From assembly GCF_000092065.1 (NCBI RefSeq), contig NC_009362.1:564501-628500 (forward strand): a stretch of 64,000 nt of DNA, in the 5' to 3' direction. Source of the stretch: Ostreococcus lucimarinus CCE9901. Its lineage: Eukaryota; Chlorophyta; Mamiellophyceae; Mamiellales; Bathycoccaceae. Of this stretch, positions 16,292 through 25,154 are shown piece after piece. The notes under the pieces were generated by a model. That model was not told where the DNA came from. It searched no databases and saw only the letters and a list, made by a program, of their open reading frames with translations. A program made the position numbers and the translations under genes. How positions within the stretch are numbered: position 1 is the first letter of the stretch; each line of letters starts with the position of its first letter.

Positions 16292-18331
16292 ATGGCGCGC
16301 GACGACGACGATTCGGACGATGATTTCGAATTCGATGGCGCGGCGGAAGACGGCGACGGCGACGGCGACGGCGCGCGCGCGTGGGACCCGGACGCGCAGC
16401 GCGACGCGGTGGTGATGCTGATCGATTGCTCGCCGGCGATGTTCGAGGCGGACGCGACGCGCGCGGACGGGGCGTGCGCGTTCACGGCGGCGACGCGGGC
16501 GTGCTTTGAATTCGCGCGCGCGCGCGTCGTCGTGGCGCCGGACGACGTGCTGGGCGTGTGCGCGTACAACACCGGGAAGAGCGTGGGTGGGATAGGGATG
16601 GAACGCGTGTGCGAGGTGCGAAGGGCGGAGAACCCGAGCGCGGCGGGAGCGCTGGAATTGAGCGAATACGCGAACGGGGAGAAGGGCGCCGACAAATTTC
16701 GCGAGCGATTCGGCGAGTTGAAACCCGAGGACGACGATGGGACGGGCGATTTTTTCAATCAAGAGGACGCGCTGACGAAGGGGTTATGGACGGCGTCGCA
16801 CATGCTCGAGAACGGACCGAAGCGAGCGGGGCGGAAGAGCGTGTATTTGTTCACGAACGAGGCGGCGCCGTTGAAATCTGGGAGCTCGGGCGCCAAGTTG
16901 ATTCAACGCGCCAAGGAGATGGCGCAGATGGGGCAACGCATCGAAGTTTTGACGCTCACGCGTGACGGAGTGTTTGATTCATCGATATTTTACGACGCCT
17001 TCACCGCCGAGCACTGCGGGGCGATGGAGGGGGAGAAGGCGCTCGTCGTCGTGCGAGACGGCACCGAGTTGCAGCGCGAGTTTTTGAAGCGGGCGCGAAA
17101 ACGCAGGCGATTGAAACAAACCAAGCTGTGGTTGGTGCCGGGGAAAATAGGTATTCCCATCGACGTCTACGCGCTGGTGAGCGAGGCGAAGAAATCGGCC
17201 AGCATTCTCGTCGACGGGAAGGATTTAGGAGAAATTCGTCGTGAAGTGACGTACAGCGACGCCGTGGGCGCGCCGATCGAAAAACCGACCAAAAGTTTCT
17301 TGGAGATGGATGGCAAGCAGTTGATTTTTTCGAACAAAGAGCTCGGTAAGGTGAAAACGGTGAAAATACCGGGCGTAGAAAACGCAAAGGACACCGTGGG
17401 ATTTCACCTCGTCGGCTTCGTGGACGCCAAGACGATTACGAGAGATTTGTGCCTGAAAAAGTCACACTTCGTCGCCGGTGAAGAGAAAGGGTGCGCCGCG
17501 TTCCAAGGACTGTTGCGCGCGTGCGTGGAGGAGAACAAAGTCGCGATATGCGCGCTTTCGCGCTCGACGCGCTCGGCGCTTCGCTACGTCGCCCTTCTGC
17601 CGCAACTGGCGCCGAGCGCGGATGAAATCGCCGCCGCCGACGACGCCGTCTCTCGCTTGGAACCGCCCGAGGGTTTTCACGTCTTTTACCTACCTTTTCG
17701 AGACGACACGCGGCACCCAGAGCGCGCGGTTGCGTCTGAAAAAGCACCGCTCCCGCGCGCGAATGAAGCGCAAATAACCGCCGCGCGAAGCGTCATCGAC
17801 GCCATTCGTCTCACGCAATGGCATCCCAAGCAAACGCCCAATCCGGCGCTCCAGACGCACTATCGCGTGTTGGAAATGTGCGCGTTAGAGCGCAACGTCA
17901 TGGAACCCGTGCACGACGACACTGAACCCGCGCTGGATGAATGGCAACGCGCCGGCATCCCCGCCCTTCTCGCCGGTTTCGACGCCGAGTGCTTCGGCGC
18001 GTCTCGCGCCATCGACGACTTGCACGGCCGCGCCGCGCCCGCCGTCGACGTCACGGGCGCCACGATCGGCGCGAAGCGCAAAGCCATCGAAGCTCCGAAA
18101 CCTCGTTCGCCGCCCGCGCGGGCGCACAGACCCGAACCCATCATGACCATCGCGCCGCACCACGCGTTCGTCATCGAGCGCGTGAAAGCCGACGCCCTGA
18201 CGTCTCTCACCACCGACGCCCTGAAACGATTCTTAGCCGCGCACAACCTTTCGTGCGCCGGTTCCAAGGCGCAGCTCTGCGATCGAGTCGAATGTCACGT
18301 TCGCATGTGCGCCGGAGACGCACTAGACTAG
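16292..18331 (+). CDS. KU70: Ku70 DNA end-binding protein
   Basis: A 679-residue protein. After an acidic N-terminus (MARDDDDSDDDFEF), the vWA-like alpha/beta domain is visible (DAVVMLIDCSPAMF; DVLGVCAYNTGKS; KSVYLFTNEAAP). The central Ku beta-barrel domain covers about residues 270-530, including KLWLVPGKIGIPIDVYALV and ICALSRSTRSALRYVALLPQ. The C-terminal SAP domain is at about 630-665 (LTTDALKRFLAAHNLSC, GSKAQLCDRV), which distinguishes Ku70 from Ku80. It would form the Ku ring on DNA ends in non-homologous end joining and act at telomeres. The ATG at 16292 gives the expected acidic Ku70 N-terminus; longer frames overlap the neighbouring gene. It ends 50 bp before the RPC7 start. Confidence 0.95.
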   Translation: MARDDDDSDDDFEFDGAAEDGDGDGDGARAWDPDAQRDAVVMLIDCSPAMFEADATRADGACAFTAATRACFEFARARVVVAPDDVLGVCAYNTGKSVGGIGMERVCEVRRAENPSAAGALELSEYANGEKGADKFRERFGELKPEDDDGTGDFFNQEDALTKGLWTASHMLENGPKRAGRKSVYLFTNEAAPLKSGSSGAKLIQRAKEMAQMGQRIEVLTLTRDGVFDSSIFYDAFTAEHCGAMEGEKALVVVRDGTELQREFLKRARKRRRLKQTKLWLVPGKIGIPIDVYALVSEAKKSASILVDGKDLGEIRREVTYSDAVGAPIEKPTKSFLEMDGKQLIFSNKELGKVKTVKIPGVENAKDTVGFHLVGFVDAKTITRDLCLKKSHFVAGEEKGCAAFQGLLRACVEENKVAICALSRSTRSALRYVALLPQLAPSADEIAAADDAVSRLEPPEGFHVFYLPFRDDTRHPERAVASEKAPLPRANEAQITAARSVIDAIRLTQWHPKQTPNPALQTHYRVLEMCALERNVMEPVHDDTEPALDEWQRAGIPALLAGFDAECFGASRAIDDLHGRAAPAVDVTGATIGAKRKAIEAPKPRSPPARAHRPEPIMTIAPHHAFVIERVKADALTSLTTDALKRFLAAHNLSCAGSKAQLCDRVECHVRMCAGDALD

Positions 18332-18381
18332 CTCCGGAACCGACTGTAAACCGACGCGCGCGCCGCACAACGCGAAGCACC

Positions 18382-19362
18382 ATGTCCACGCCCGCGGCGC
18401 CCGAGCCGCCCGCTCCCGAGGCCCCGCCCGAGCCACCGAGCCTTTTGATTCCCGGCCACATTCCGTTTCCGCCCGCGCGCGAGGGCGAGATGGCGGAACC
18501 GACGGTGCAAATCGCGCAGCCGCCGCCGCTGTACCCACCGCTCCCGCGCGGTCTCAAGCCCTTCACCGACGCCACGCCCGAGGAACTGCGCCTCGTGCGC
18601 CTGTCGCGCGCGATTCGAGGGTTCTTCCGCGCGTCGGCGTATCATCACGGCGATCGGGACGACGAGCTCGAGCGCCGCGCGCGCGAGGGCGACGTCTCGC
18701 GATGGCGGGACGAGGAGGCGAGCGGGACGAGCTCGGACGAGGACGATGAAAGGGGCGATAAGGACGACGAGGACGCGATCGATGAACGATGGATACGAAG
18801 CATGCGACGAGCGTTCACGCTGGAGGATTTAAAGGTGACGGATGAGCGGATCGTGCCCAGGGAGATATTAGAGGCGGCGTTCGGCGCGAGGGCGAACGCG
18901 CCGAACGGAAAGGGTAAGAAACGCGCCGCGAACGACGCGAGCGCGAGCGGTGGAGACAAGAAGCGCGGTAAGGCGAACGAAGACGGCGAACGCGACGATC
19001 AAGGGGCGACGGCGTCGACGAAACAGAGAAAGGGTGATATTTCGCGTCTCGAGCGTCTGGCGCGTTTAGAAGAGTCGAGCGCGGCCAAGGAGCTCGACGG
19101 CGACGCCGTCGAGGGCAAGTCGCGCGGTCGTCTCCAATCGCGCGCGAGCGATCGTCAGCGTCGCGCGCGATCGCCGTCCAAAAATGCGCGCGCCGGGGAC
19201 GAGGACGACGACGAAGCCGACGAAGACGCCGTCGACCGCGCCGCGGACGACGACGACGAGCTCGACAGCGACGACGACTACGCCCGCGCCGCCGGTTTCG
19301 ACGACGACGACGGCTACGACGACGACATCGCCGACCACGCCGACACCGAGGCCTTCTATTAG
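18382..19362 (+). CDS. RNA polymerase III subunit RPC7/Rpc31-like
   Basis: A 326-residue protein with a Pro-rich N-terminus, a conserved segment PPLPRGLKPFTD to LSRAIRGFFRASAYHH (about 50-95), a mid region with IDERWIRSMRRAFTLEDLKV, a charged Lys/Asp/Glu linker, and a very acidic C-terminus (DDDDELDSDDDYARAAGFD to the end, AFY). This order, with an N-terminal hydrophobic/Pro motif, a basic central segment and a DDDY-type acidic tail, is that of the Pol III-specific subunit Rpc31/RPC7, needed for tRNA and 5S rRNA transcription initiation. Similarity is modest and much of the protein is low complexity, so the call is tentative. The gene follows Ku70 at 50 bp on the same strand. Confidence 0.6.
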   Translation: MSTPAAPEPPAPEAPPEPPSLLIPGHIPFPPAREGEMAEPTVQIAQPPPLYPPLPRGLKPFTDATPEELRLVRLSRAIRGFFRASAYHHGDRDDELERRAREGDVSRWRDEEASGTSSDEDDERGDKDDEDAIDERWIRSMRRAFTLEDLKVTDERIVPREILEAAFGARANAPNGKGKKRAANDASASGGDKKRGKANEDGERDDQGATASTKQRKGDISRLERLARLEESSAAKELDGDAVEGKSRGRLQSRASDRQRRARSPSKNARAGDEDDDEADEDAVDRAADDDDELDSDDDYARAAGFDDDDGYDDDIADHADTEAFY

Positions 19363-19423
19363 CTCGCTCGTCTCTTTCATGCGTCATTCAAAACCTAAGC
19401 TTCGTCTTCTACGTCGCGTCTCG

Positions 19424-19720
19424 CTACGACCCTCCCATGTTTTGCAGCCTCCCGAGCACGACTTGCCCGCTCTCCAGGTACCGCAGCGCGCAGTTCGTCA
19501 GGCAGCTCGACTCGCTCGACGAAAACTTCGCGCCCGGCGCGTACGTCACGCACTTCTCGAAGCACGTCTCCGTGAGCTTCGCGACGACCTCGTTGAACAC
19601 CGCCTTGCGCTTTTCCTCCTGCGGCGCGATGAAACGTCAGTCGTGCGACGCGCGACGGCGAACGCGGCGAATCGAGCGCACCTCGAGGAACTGTTGCATG
19701 TGCGCGTCGTTGGCCTGCAT
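19424..19720 (-). CDS. TIM8: Mitochondrial intermembrane-space chaperone TIM8; one intron
   Basis: The CDS joins 19720-19682 and 19618-19424 on the minus strand and encodes 77 residues, the usual length for plant TIM8. Exon 1 encodes MQANDAHMQQFLE; exon 2 continues EEKRKAVFNEVV. The twin CX3C motifs that define small TIM proteins are present: CFEKC and CLTNC, separated by 16 residues including KFSSSESS, which is typical of TIM8. With TIM13 it would escort hydrophobic inner-membrane precursors. No continuous open frame covers the gene, because the intron carries an in-frame stop; it was found from the CX3C motifs. The C-terminus is GRLQNMGGS. Confidence 0.9.
19619..19681 (-). other. Intron in TIM8 gene (63 nt, phase 0)
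   Basis: On the minus strand it begins GTGCG and ends GCAG, with ACTGAC (plus-strand 19636-19641) near the acceptor. Removing it joins QQFLE to EEKRKAV and eliminates an in-frame TGA. Confidence 0.88.
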
Positions 19721-19871
19721 CGCGACGCGGCCTCGACGGATCGAGGATCGCGCGCGCGGGTGTGACGACGAGACGCGAATTCGAGCCGAGTCGCGAGCGC
19801 GAGCGCGGCGAGACGACGCGAAGGACGCGACGCGCGCGCGGCGATCGGTCGACGGCGACGCGCCGCGCCGT

Positions 19872-19944
19872 CAACTCGCATTTCAATTCCAACTCGCATT
19901 TCAATTTACGTTTCAATTCGCGTTTCAATTCGCGTTTCAATTCG
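19872..19944. repeat. AT-rich minisatellite: two 18-bp and three 12-bp units sharing TTTCAATT
   Basis: Two 18-bp units (19873-19890 and 19891-19908, each AACTCGCATTTCAATT plus two bases) are followed by three identical 12-bp units CGTTTCAATTCG (19909-19920, 19921-19932, 19933-19944). The tract is much richer in A and T than its surroundings. The TGA stop of the minus-strand methyltransferase gene (19937-19939) lies inside the last copy, so the array starts at the 3' end of that gene. Confidence 0.9.
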
Positions 19945-20626
19945 CGCGTTCGACGGACGCTCGCGCGCGCGCGCGCCTCGGCACGACGAAGACGCCGAAG
20001 TCGGCGGCGCGATCGCGCCGAACCTCCCACGGCGTCGAATCGTCGGGCTCGGCGAACGCACCGTCGCGCTCGAAGTCCACGCACGCGTCCAGGGCGTCGA
20101 CGCACGTGACGATGCGAAAATCTCCAATCTCCCAGGCGCGCCGCAGCGTCGGCGACAGTCGACGCAGGCCCGCGCCCGTGAGCCACGCGAACGCGCACGT
20201 CGGCGCGGGTGAATCGAGCACGCCGCGCGCCAGCGCCTCGGCGGTCAACGCGGTGAGATCACCTTTGTGCACGGTGATCAAGTCCTCGAGATTCTCGCGC
20301 GCGACGCGTTCGCGCGCGTCTCGCACGAGCGCGTCGTCGAGCTCGAGGCCCACGCAGCGGCAGCCCCTCGCCTTGGCGGCGTCCACGAGCACGCGCCCAT
20401 CGCCGCATCCGAGGTCGTACAGGACGTCGGAGGACGACAGCGCGCACGCGTCGAAGGCGACGGCGCGTCGGCGCGGCTCCGTGGGCGCCCACGGGGCGAG
20501 GGACGTCGCCGCCGCCTCGGCGCACTTTTCGTCGTTTCGAGCGGCGAGCGCGGCGCGCAGCAGCGCGTTCTGCGCGCGCGCGACGTCGGCGGGATCGAAA
20601 TCGTACGCGTCTTCGTCGTCGCGCAT
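19937..20626 (-). CDS. Class I SAM-dependent methyltransferase, possibly protein-lysine type
   Basis: A 229-residue protein. Motif I is VLYDLGCGDGRVLVDAA (about 68-84), followed by CVGLELDDALVRDARERV with the acidic residue that binds SAM ribose, and VHKGDLTAL. The DLGCGDGR form is shared with the FAM173/ATPSCKMT-type lysine methyltransferases and with Dot1-like folds, but I cannot assign a substrate. The last 30 residues (RRARARASVERAN) are Arg-rich and run into the AT-rich repeat, where the stop codon is provided by a repeat unit. Spacing to the next minus-strand gene upstream is 83 bp. Confidence 0.65.
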   Translation of the reverse strand: MRDDEDAYDFDPADVARAQNALLRAALAARNDEKCAEAAATSLAPWAPTEPRRRAVAFDACALSSSDVLYDLGCGDGRVLVDAAKARGCRCVGLELDDALVRDARERVARENLEDLITVHKGDLTALTAEALARGVLDSPAPTCAFAWLTGAGLRRLSPTLRRAWEIGDFRIVTCVDALDACVDFERDGAFAEPDDSTPWEVRRDRAADFGVFVVPRRARARASVERAN

Positions 20627-20709
20627 CGCGCGAGCGCGCGGTCGAGCGCGAGCTCGATCGACCGCGCGCTGTGCGGTCGGGGACGCGCTTCGAGTCGAAT
20701 CGCGTCGCG

Positions 20710-21414
20710 TTACATGACGAGTCGAATCGCGGCCAAAGACAGCGCGCCGAGCGATACCAGCGTCCCCACGCTGTATCGAATAATTTCCGTCTTCGCCGCC
20801 TCTATCTGCGTTCGCATCTGATGCAACTCTCGATCGACGCGCGCCTCGACCTCTTTCATCTGACTCTCCTGAATCCCGTGCAACTCTCGCAGTCGTCCCT
20901 TCTCCAGATTCAAGTCCAACTTTTGCGACTGCGTGATCCTATCGATGTTATACTTGAGATCGGCGCGCAGCTTCTCGTTCTCCGCCTGCAGGGTTTCGGT
21001 GGAGTGTTTCATCGACGCGCTCGCCTCGCGCAGCGACGACGCCACCTCCTGCTTGAGCGCCTGCGTCTCCGCGCGTCCGTGCATCAACTCTCGCTCCAGT
21101 TCGTTTCTCGCGACGAATCCCGCGCGCGTCATGGACGTCAGCGCGCTCGCGACGATGGCCTCCGCCTGCGGTTCGCCGAACCCGCCCGCTTTCGCGAGCT
21201 GCTTGATGATGGCGTGCGAGTCGAACCGGTCGACCGTCGCCGCGGGCGGGTCCCACGCCGTCGCCGGCGACGCCGCGGACGCGCGCGCGCGTCGCGCGAC
21301 GCCGCGCGCGTCGAAACGATCGACCGTCGCGAGTCGCGGGTCGAGCGCGCGCGCGCGTCGCGCGACGCGCGTCGCGACGCCGCGCGCGAACATCGATTTG
21401 AACGATGAATTCAA
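20710..21414 (-). CDS. CCDC90/MCUR1-family mitochondrial coiled-coil membrane protein (DUF1640)
   Basis: A 234-residue protein. The first 60 residues are Arg/Ala-rich, as in a mitochondrial presequence. The conserved head is VDRFDSHAIIKQLAKAGGFG with QAEAIVASALTSM, matching the DUF1640 start. A long coiled coil spans about 110-205 (ENEKLRADLKYNIDRI; LDLNLEKGRLRELHG), and a single C-terminal transmembrane helix is near 213-231 (SVGTLVSLGALSLAAIRLV). Metazoan members include MCUR1, linked to the mitochondrial calcium uniporter, and CCDC90B; the algal role is unknown. It is divergent from the FAD oxidoreductase gene with 187 bp between starts. Confidence 0.8.
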   Translation of the reverse strand: MNSSFKSMFARGVATRVARRARALDPRLATVDRFDARGVARRARASAASPATAWDPPAATVDRFDSHAIIKQLAKAGGFGEPQAEAIVASALTSMTRAGFVARNELERELMHGRAETQALKQEVASSLREASASMKHSTETLQAENEKLRADLKYNIDRITQSQKLDLNLEKGRLRELHGIQESQMKEVEARVDRELHQMRTQIEAAKTEIIRYSVGTLVSLGALSLAAIRLVM

Positions 21415-21601
21415 AGCCGTCGTCGCGCGGCGTCGCGCGGCGTCGCCGAAGCGCGGGCGTCGAGACGCGCGCGCGAGCGTGCGAACCTCGAGACGCGCGC
21501 GCGACGCGGACGCGCGACGCGCGCGCGACGCGACGCGAACGCGGTGATGTGAAGCGACGCGGTCGTTAGTCCCGCGGTACTTCGTCGCGCCGCGCGCCGC
21601 G

Positions 21602-23578
21602 ATGGCGACGCGATCGACGCTCGAGCGCGCCGTCGCGCGCGCGGGCGGTGCGCGCGCGTCGCGCGCGCGATCGCGCGCGACGCGGCGACGACGGGTGACG
21701 ACGCGCGCGGCGCCGAAGGGTGAGAGGAGGCGCGGCGGCGGCGCCGGAGCGAAGACGAAACGCGCGCCCGCGCGCGCGAACGACGACGACGACGGCGACG
21801 CGTGGCGCGTGTACGACGTGCACGTGCCGCTCGATCGTGACCTGGGTAAGGACTCGAGCGAGGCGTCGCCCGCGGTGCTGGAGGCGGTGCAAAAGATTTT
21901 GGGGACGGCGCGGACGCCGAGCGCGAGCGGGACGCGCGTGCGAAGGAAGACGTGCGACGCGCGGACGGATCCGCCGGGATTTAGTTACGTCGTGGACGTC
22001 ACGGATGAGGCGATCGTCGCGTGCGGCGGGACGAAGAGGCCGATACGCGCGCGGGCGAAAAAAATTGAACGGTGCGGCGCGGAGGCGGCGCCGGACATCG
22101 CGAGAAACGCTCGCGAGTTGCGAAACGCGTTCGAACGCGCGCCGGATCGGCGCGAGGGGGGGGCGACCGGCGAAACGACTGTTTTTAGCGACGGTGATGA
22201 TGATCGAGTGGTCGTCGTCGGTTTAGGGCCGGCCGGGTTGTTCGCCGCGTTGGCGCTCGCCGAGGCGGGCGAACGCGTGACGGTGTTCGAGCGCGGGCAG
22301 CCAGTGGAAGAGCGCGGACGAGACATCGGCGCGCTATTCGCGCGCAGACAGTTGAACGAAGAGTCGAATTTGTGTTACGGCGAAGGTGGCGCGGGCACGT
22401 GGTCGGATGGAAAGCTCACGACGCGAATCGGTCGAAACAGCGAACGCGTCCGCGCGGTGTTGCACGCGCTCGTCGCATTCGGCGCGCCTGAGAACATTCT
22501 CGTCGACGGCAAGCCGCACTTGGGTACCGATCGTTTGGTGCGAATCTTGCGCACGGCGAGAAAATATTTAGAGGGACTGGGGGTGGAGTTTAGATTCGGC
22601 GTGCGGTGCGCGCGGGTGAACCGCGATCCGAACACCGGGGACGCGTGCGGTGTGACGCTCGCCGACGGCGCCGTGGTGGCCGCCAAAGCCGTCGTGCTCG
22701 CCGCCGGGCACTCATCCAGAGGTCTCATGGAAGCCTTACACGAAGAAGACGTGAAACTGACGTATCAATCCTTCGCGGCGGGTTTTCGCATCGAACATCC
22801 GCAAGGAATGTTGGACACGATTCAATATGGCGAAAAGTACGCCGGATACGTCGACGGCGGTAAAGGCCCGCTCCCGGTGGCGGATTATCGCGTGGCGAAC
22901 ACTGTTCCCGACGGCGTCGCCGCTGGACGCGCGTGTTACAGCTTTTGCATGTGTCCGGGCGGTCAAATCGTCCCTACGTCCACAGTAGAGGACGAGTTGT
23001 GCATCAACGGCATGAGTTTCAGCAAAAGATCGAGCAAGTGGGCAAACAGCGGATTGGTGAGCACCATCACCGAACGCGACGCGAAGCCGTTCGCGGACGA
23101 AGGCTACGAACCGTTGTGTGGGGTTTCATTCCAGCGTCACATCGAACGCGAGGCGGCGATAATGGGCGGAGGCAAACTCGTCGTCCCTGTGCAGACGGCG
23201 GAGGATTTTTTGAGCGAAACCGTTTCGAACGCGTCGACGCTTCCGTCGAGTTCGTACAGACTAGGGGTCGTGCCGGGACCGTTACACGAGTTGTACCCAC
23301 GCGAAGTGACGAAGGCGATTCAGGAATCGCTCGCGCGTTTCGATAAGCAACTCCCGGGATTTGCCGGTTCACAGGCGCTCATTCACGCGCCGGAGGCGCG
23401 CACGTCGTCTCCCGTTCGCATAGACCGCGACAAAGAGACGTTAGAGTCCGTGTCGTGTCGCGCGTTGTATCCCACGGGCGAAGGTGCGGGCTATGCCGGC
23501 GGGATTGTCTCCGCAGCGTGCGACGGGCTCGCGGCGGCGACGGAAATTTTGCGCGCGTACAAGAGTGCGCAGGCGTGA
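21602..23578 (+). CDS. FAD-dependent oxidoreductase of COG2509 type, probably plastid
   Basis: A 658-residue protein with an Arg/Ala-rich N-terminal presequence of about 45 residues. An N-terminal domain (VYDVHVPLDRDLG; FSYVVDVTDEAI) precedes the dinucleotide-binding motif VVVGLGPAGLFAALALAEAG (about 201-220), with the Glu of VTVFERGQPVEERG. Further flavoprotein blocks are NLCYGEGGAGTWSDGKL, AVVLAAGHSSRGL and the C-terminal GEGAGYAGGIVSAACDG. Proteins of this architecture are conserved in bacteria, plants and algae as an uncharacterised FAD dehydrogenase family; the substrate is unknown. The motifs are intact, so it is likely active. It converges with the dihydrouridine synthase gene at 83 bp. 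Confidence 0.85.
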   Translation: MATRSTLERAVARAGGARASRARSRATRRRRVTTRAAPKGERRRGGGAGAKTKRAPARANDDDDGDAWRVYDVHVPLDRDLGKDSSEASPAVLEAVQKILGTARTPSASGTRVRRKTCDARTDPPGFSYVVDVTDEAIVACGGTKRPIRARAKKIERCGAEAAPDIARNARELRNAFERAPDRREGGATGETTVFSDGDDDRVVVVGLGPAGLFAALALAEAGERVTVFERGQPVEERGRDIGALFARRQLNEESNLCYGEGGAGTWSDGKLTTRIGRNSERVRAVLHALVAFGAPENILVDGKPHLGTDRLVRILRTARKYLEGLGVEFRFGVRCARVNRDPNTGDACGVTLADGAVVAAKAVVLAAGHSSRGLMEALHEEDVKLTYQSFAAGFRIEHPQGMLDTIQYGEKYAGYVDGGKGPLPVADYRVANTVPDGVAAGRACYSFCMCPGGQIVPTSTVEDELCINGMSFSKRSSKWANSGLVSTITERDAKPFADEGYEPLCGVSFQRHIEREAAIMGGGKLVVPVQTAEDFLSETVSNASTLPSSSYRLGVVPGPLHELYPREVTKAIQESLARFDKQLPGFAGSQALIHAPEARTSSPVRIDRDKETLESVSCRALYPTGEGAGYAGGIVSAACDGLAAATEILRAYKSAQA

Positions 23579-23661
23579 TTCGGAGGTGAATGACAACGAT
23601 GTGTTAATGCGATACACCAGCTAAATATTTGTTTTGTACAAGCGACTGGGCGTCAGCTCTT

Positions 23662-25095
23662 TCACGCCGTGCGCGCCAAGAACCCGCCGCCTCGCGTCGG
23701 CAGCTCCCACGCGCGATTTACGTCGAACGCGTCGCCAACGGCAGCAATTGGTGGGGCGTCCAAATCTTCGTCCGAAATCGCGATCAGCGTCGCGTCTAGT
23801 ACCGATCGAACCGTCGTGTCGGGATGTTTCGAACGCTTTTGTAAATCTTCCTCGACCAAGCGCCGCCACGCCTTGTTGTTGGCGCACCCGTGGAATAAAT
23901 TTTGAATAGGATGCATCATGTGACGAACGCTCGGAATGCGATACCCATCCTTCGCGGTACCGTATCTACCGATCGTTTCATCCGCGTACACCGCGTACTT
24001 GTTCAAAAAGTCGCGCCTGGACGCGCTCGGGTTGGACGCCTCGCCGAAGAGCGTGGTGTCCGCGGCGCTGAGCAACCCCCACGGATCCGCGTGTGCCTGT
24101 CGACCAATCATCGCCCCCACGATCGGCCCTCCGTCCTCGGGCCCGCGTTTGAGAACGTTCTTCACATCGTTCAGCGTCTTTAATCCACCGTTCAAGTGAA
24201 ACTCGCACTCGGGAAAATCTCTCGCCAACGCGTACGCCCACTCGTGCTTGAGCGGAGGCACCGTTCGATTCTCCGCGGGCGACAATCCGGCGAGCAACGC
24301 TTTGCGCGCGTGCACGTAAAATCGACGCGTCGAGCTCCCCGCGACGATGCGTTCGACGTAATCGCACAGATCGTCGTACGAATCCACGTCATCGACCCCG
24401 ATTCGACACTTCACGCTCACCGGCGTCCCCTCGGGCGCGTTCTCCGCCATCGCCGCCAGGCACTCCGCCACCAACCCCGGCTCCGCCATGAGCGCCGCTC
24501 CGAAGCACCCCTTCCCCGCCACCTTCGGGCTCGGGCATCCACTGTTCAAATTTATCTCGTCGTACCCGTACGGCGCCGCGATCGCCGTCGCGCGTCCTAA
24601 ATATTCCGGCGTCGACCCTCCCAACTGCAGCACCGTCCCAAACGTCGCCGCGGGATAATCCAAAAATTTATCCACCCGATCCCCATCTCGCGCGCTGTGC
24701 GTCACCGTCTGATCCACCTCCATCTCCGTCCACAGCATGACGCGCCTGGACATCAACCGCGCCATGACGCGAAAGTGCGGCGTCGTGTACTCCATCATCG
24801 GCGCGACGCTCAGCGCCGCGCGTCCCGCGTCCACGCGTTCCCGCGTCGCGCGCGCGCGCTCCACGTCGACGCCCTCGACGCCCGGTCCGCGGACGTAACA
24901 CTCCGACGCCCACAACCACGTCGACGCGCTCGCCTTCGTCGCGACGCCGCGCGCGTCGCGTCGTCGCGCCGCCACCGCGCCGTCGCGCGTCGTGCTCCGC
25001 CCGTCGCGTCGCGTCGTCGCGCGCGCGTCGCGCGTCGCGCGCGCCGTTCGCGCGCGCATCGCGCGCAGCATCGACCGCGGCGCGCCGCGGCGCAT
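23662..25095 (-). CDS. tRNA-dihydrouridine synthase, DusA-like, with targeting peptide
   Basis: A 477-residue protein. The first 60 residues are Arg/Ala/Thr-rich and probably a plastid or mitochondrial presequence; a second Met at residue 9 is an alternative start. The FMN barrel starts at SVAPMMEYTTPHFR and contains LQLGGSTPEYLGRA, the catalytic loop NLNSGCPSPKVAGKGCFGAAL (general-acid Cys in KGCFGA), KCRIGVDD, FYVHARKALL, HLNGGLKT and GAMIGRQAHADPW. The arrangement is that of bacterial DusA, which reduces U20/U20a of tRNA using NADPH. It is head-to-head with the membrane selenoprotein gene; only 59 bp separate the two start codons. Confidence 0.92.
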   Translation of the reverse strand: MRRGAPRSMLRAMRARTARATRDARATTRRDGRSTTRDGAVAARRRDARGVATKASASTWLWASECYVRGPGVEGVDVERARATRERVDAGRAALSVAPMMEYTTPHFRVMARLMSRRVMLWTEMEVDQTVTHSARDGDRVDKFLDYPAATFGTVLQLGGSTPEYLGRATAIAAPYGYDEINLNSGCPSPKVAGKGCFGAALMAEPGLVAECLAAMAENAPEGTPVSVKCRIGVDDVDSYDDLCDYVERIVAGSSTRRFYVHARKALLAGLSPAENRTVPPLKHEWAYALARDFPECEFHLNGGLKTLNDVKNVLKRGPEDGGPIVGAMIGRQAHADPWGLLSAADTTLFGEASNPSASRRDFLNKYAVYADETIGRYGTAKDGYRIPSVRHMMHPIQNLFHGCANNKAWRRLVEEDLQKRSKHPDTTVRSVLDATLIAISDEDLDAPPIAAVGDAFDVNRAWELPTRGGGFLARTA

Positions 25096-25154
25096 CGACG
25101 CGCCGCGCGCCGCGACGACGCGCGATTCGTCGCGTCGGCGTCACTCTGTGCCGC

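Noticed and set aside
18815-19387. Minus-strand Arg-rich frames opposite the RPC7 acidic tail
   Set aside because: They are mirror images of Asp/Glu codons (GAC/GAG to GTC/CTC) and have no domain.
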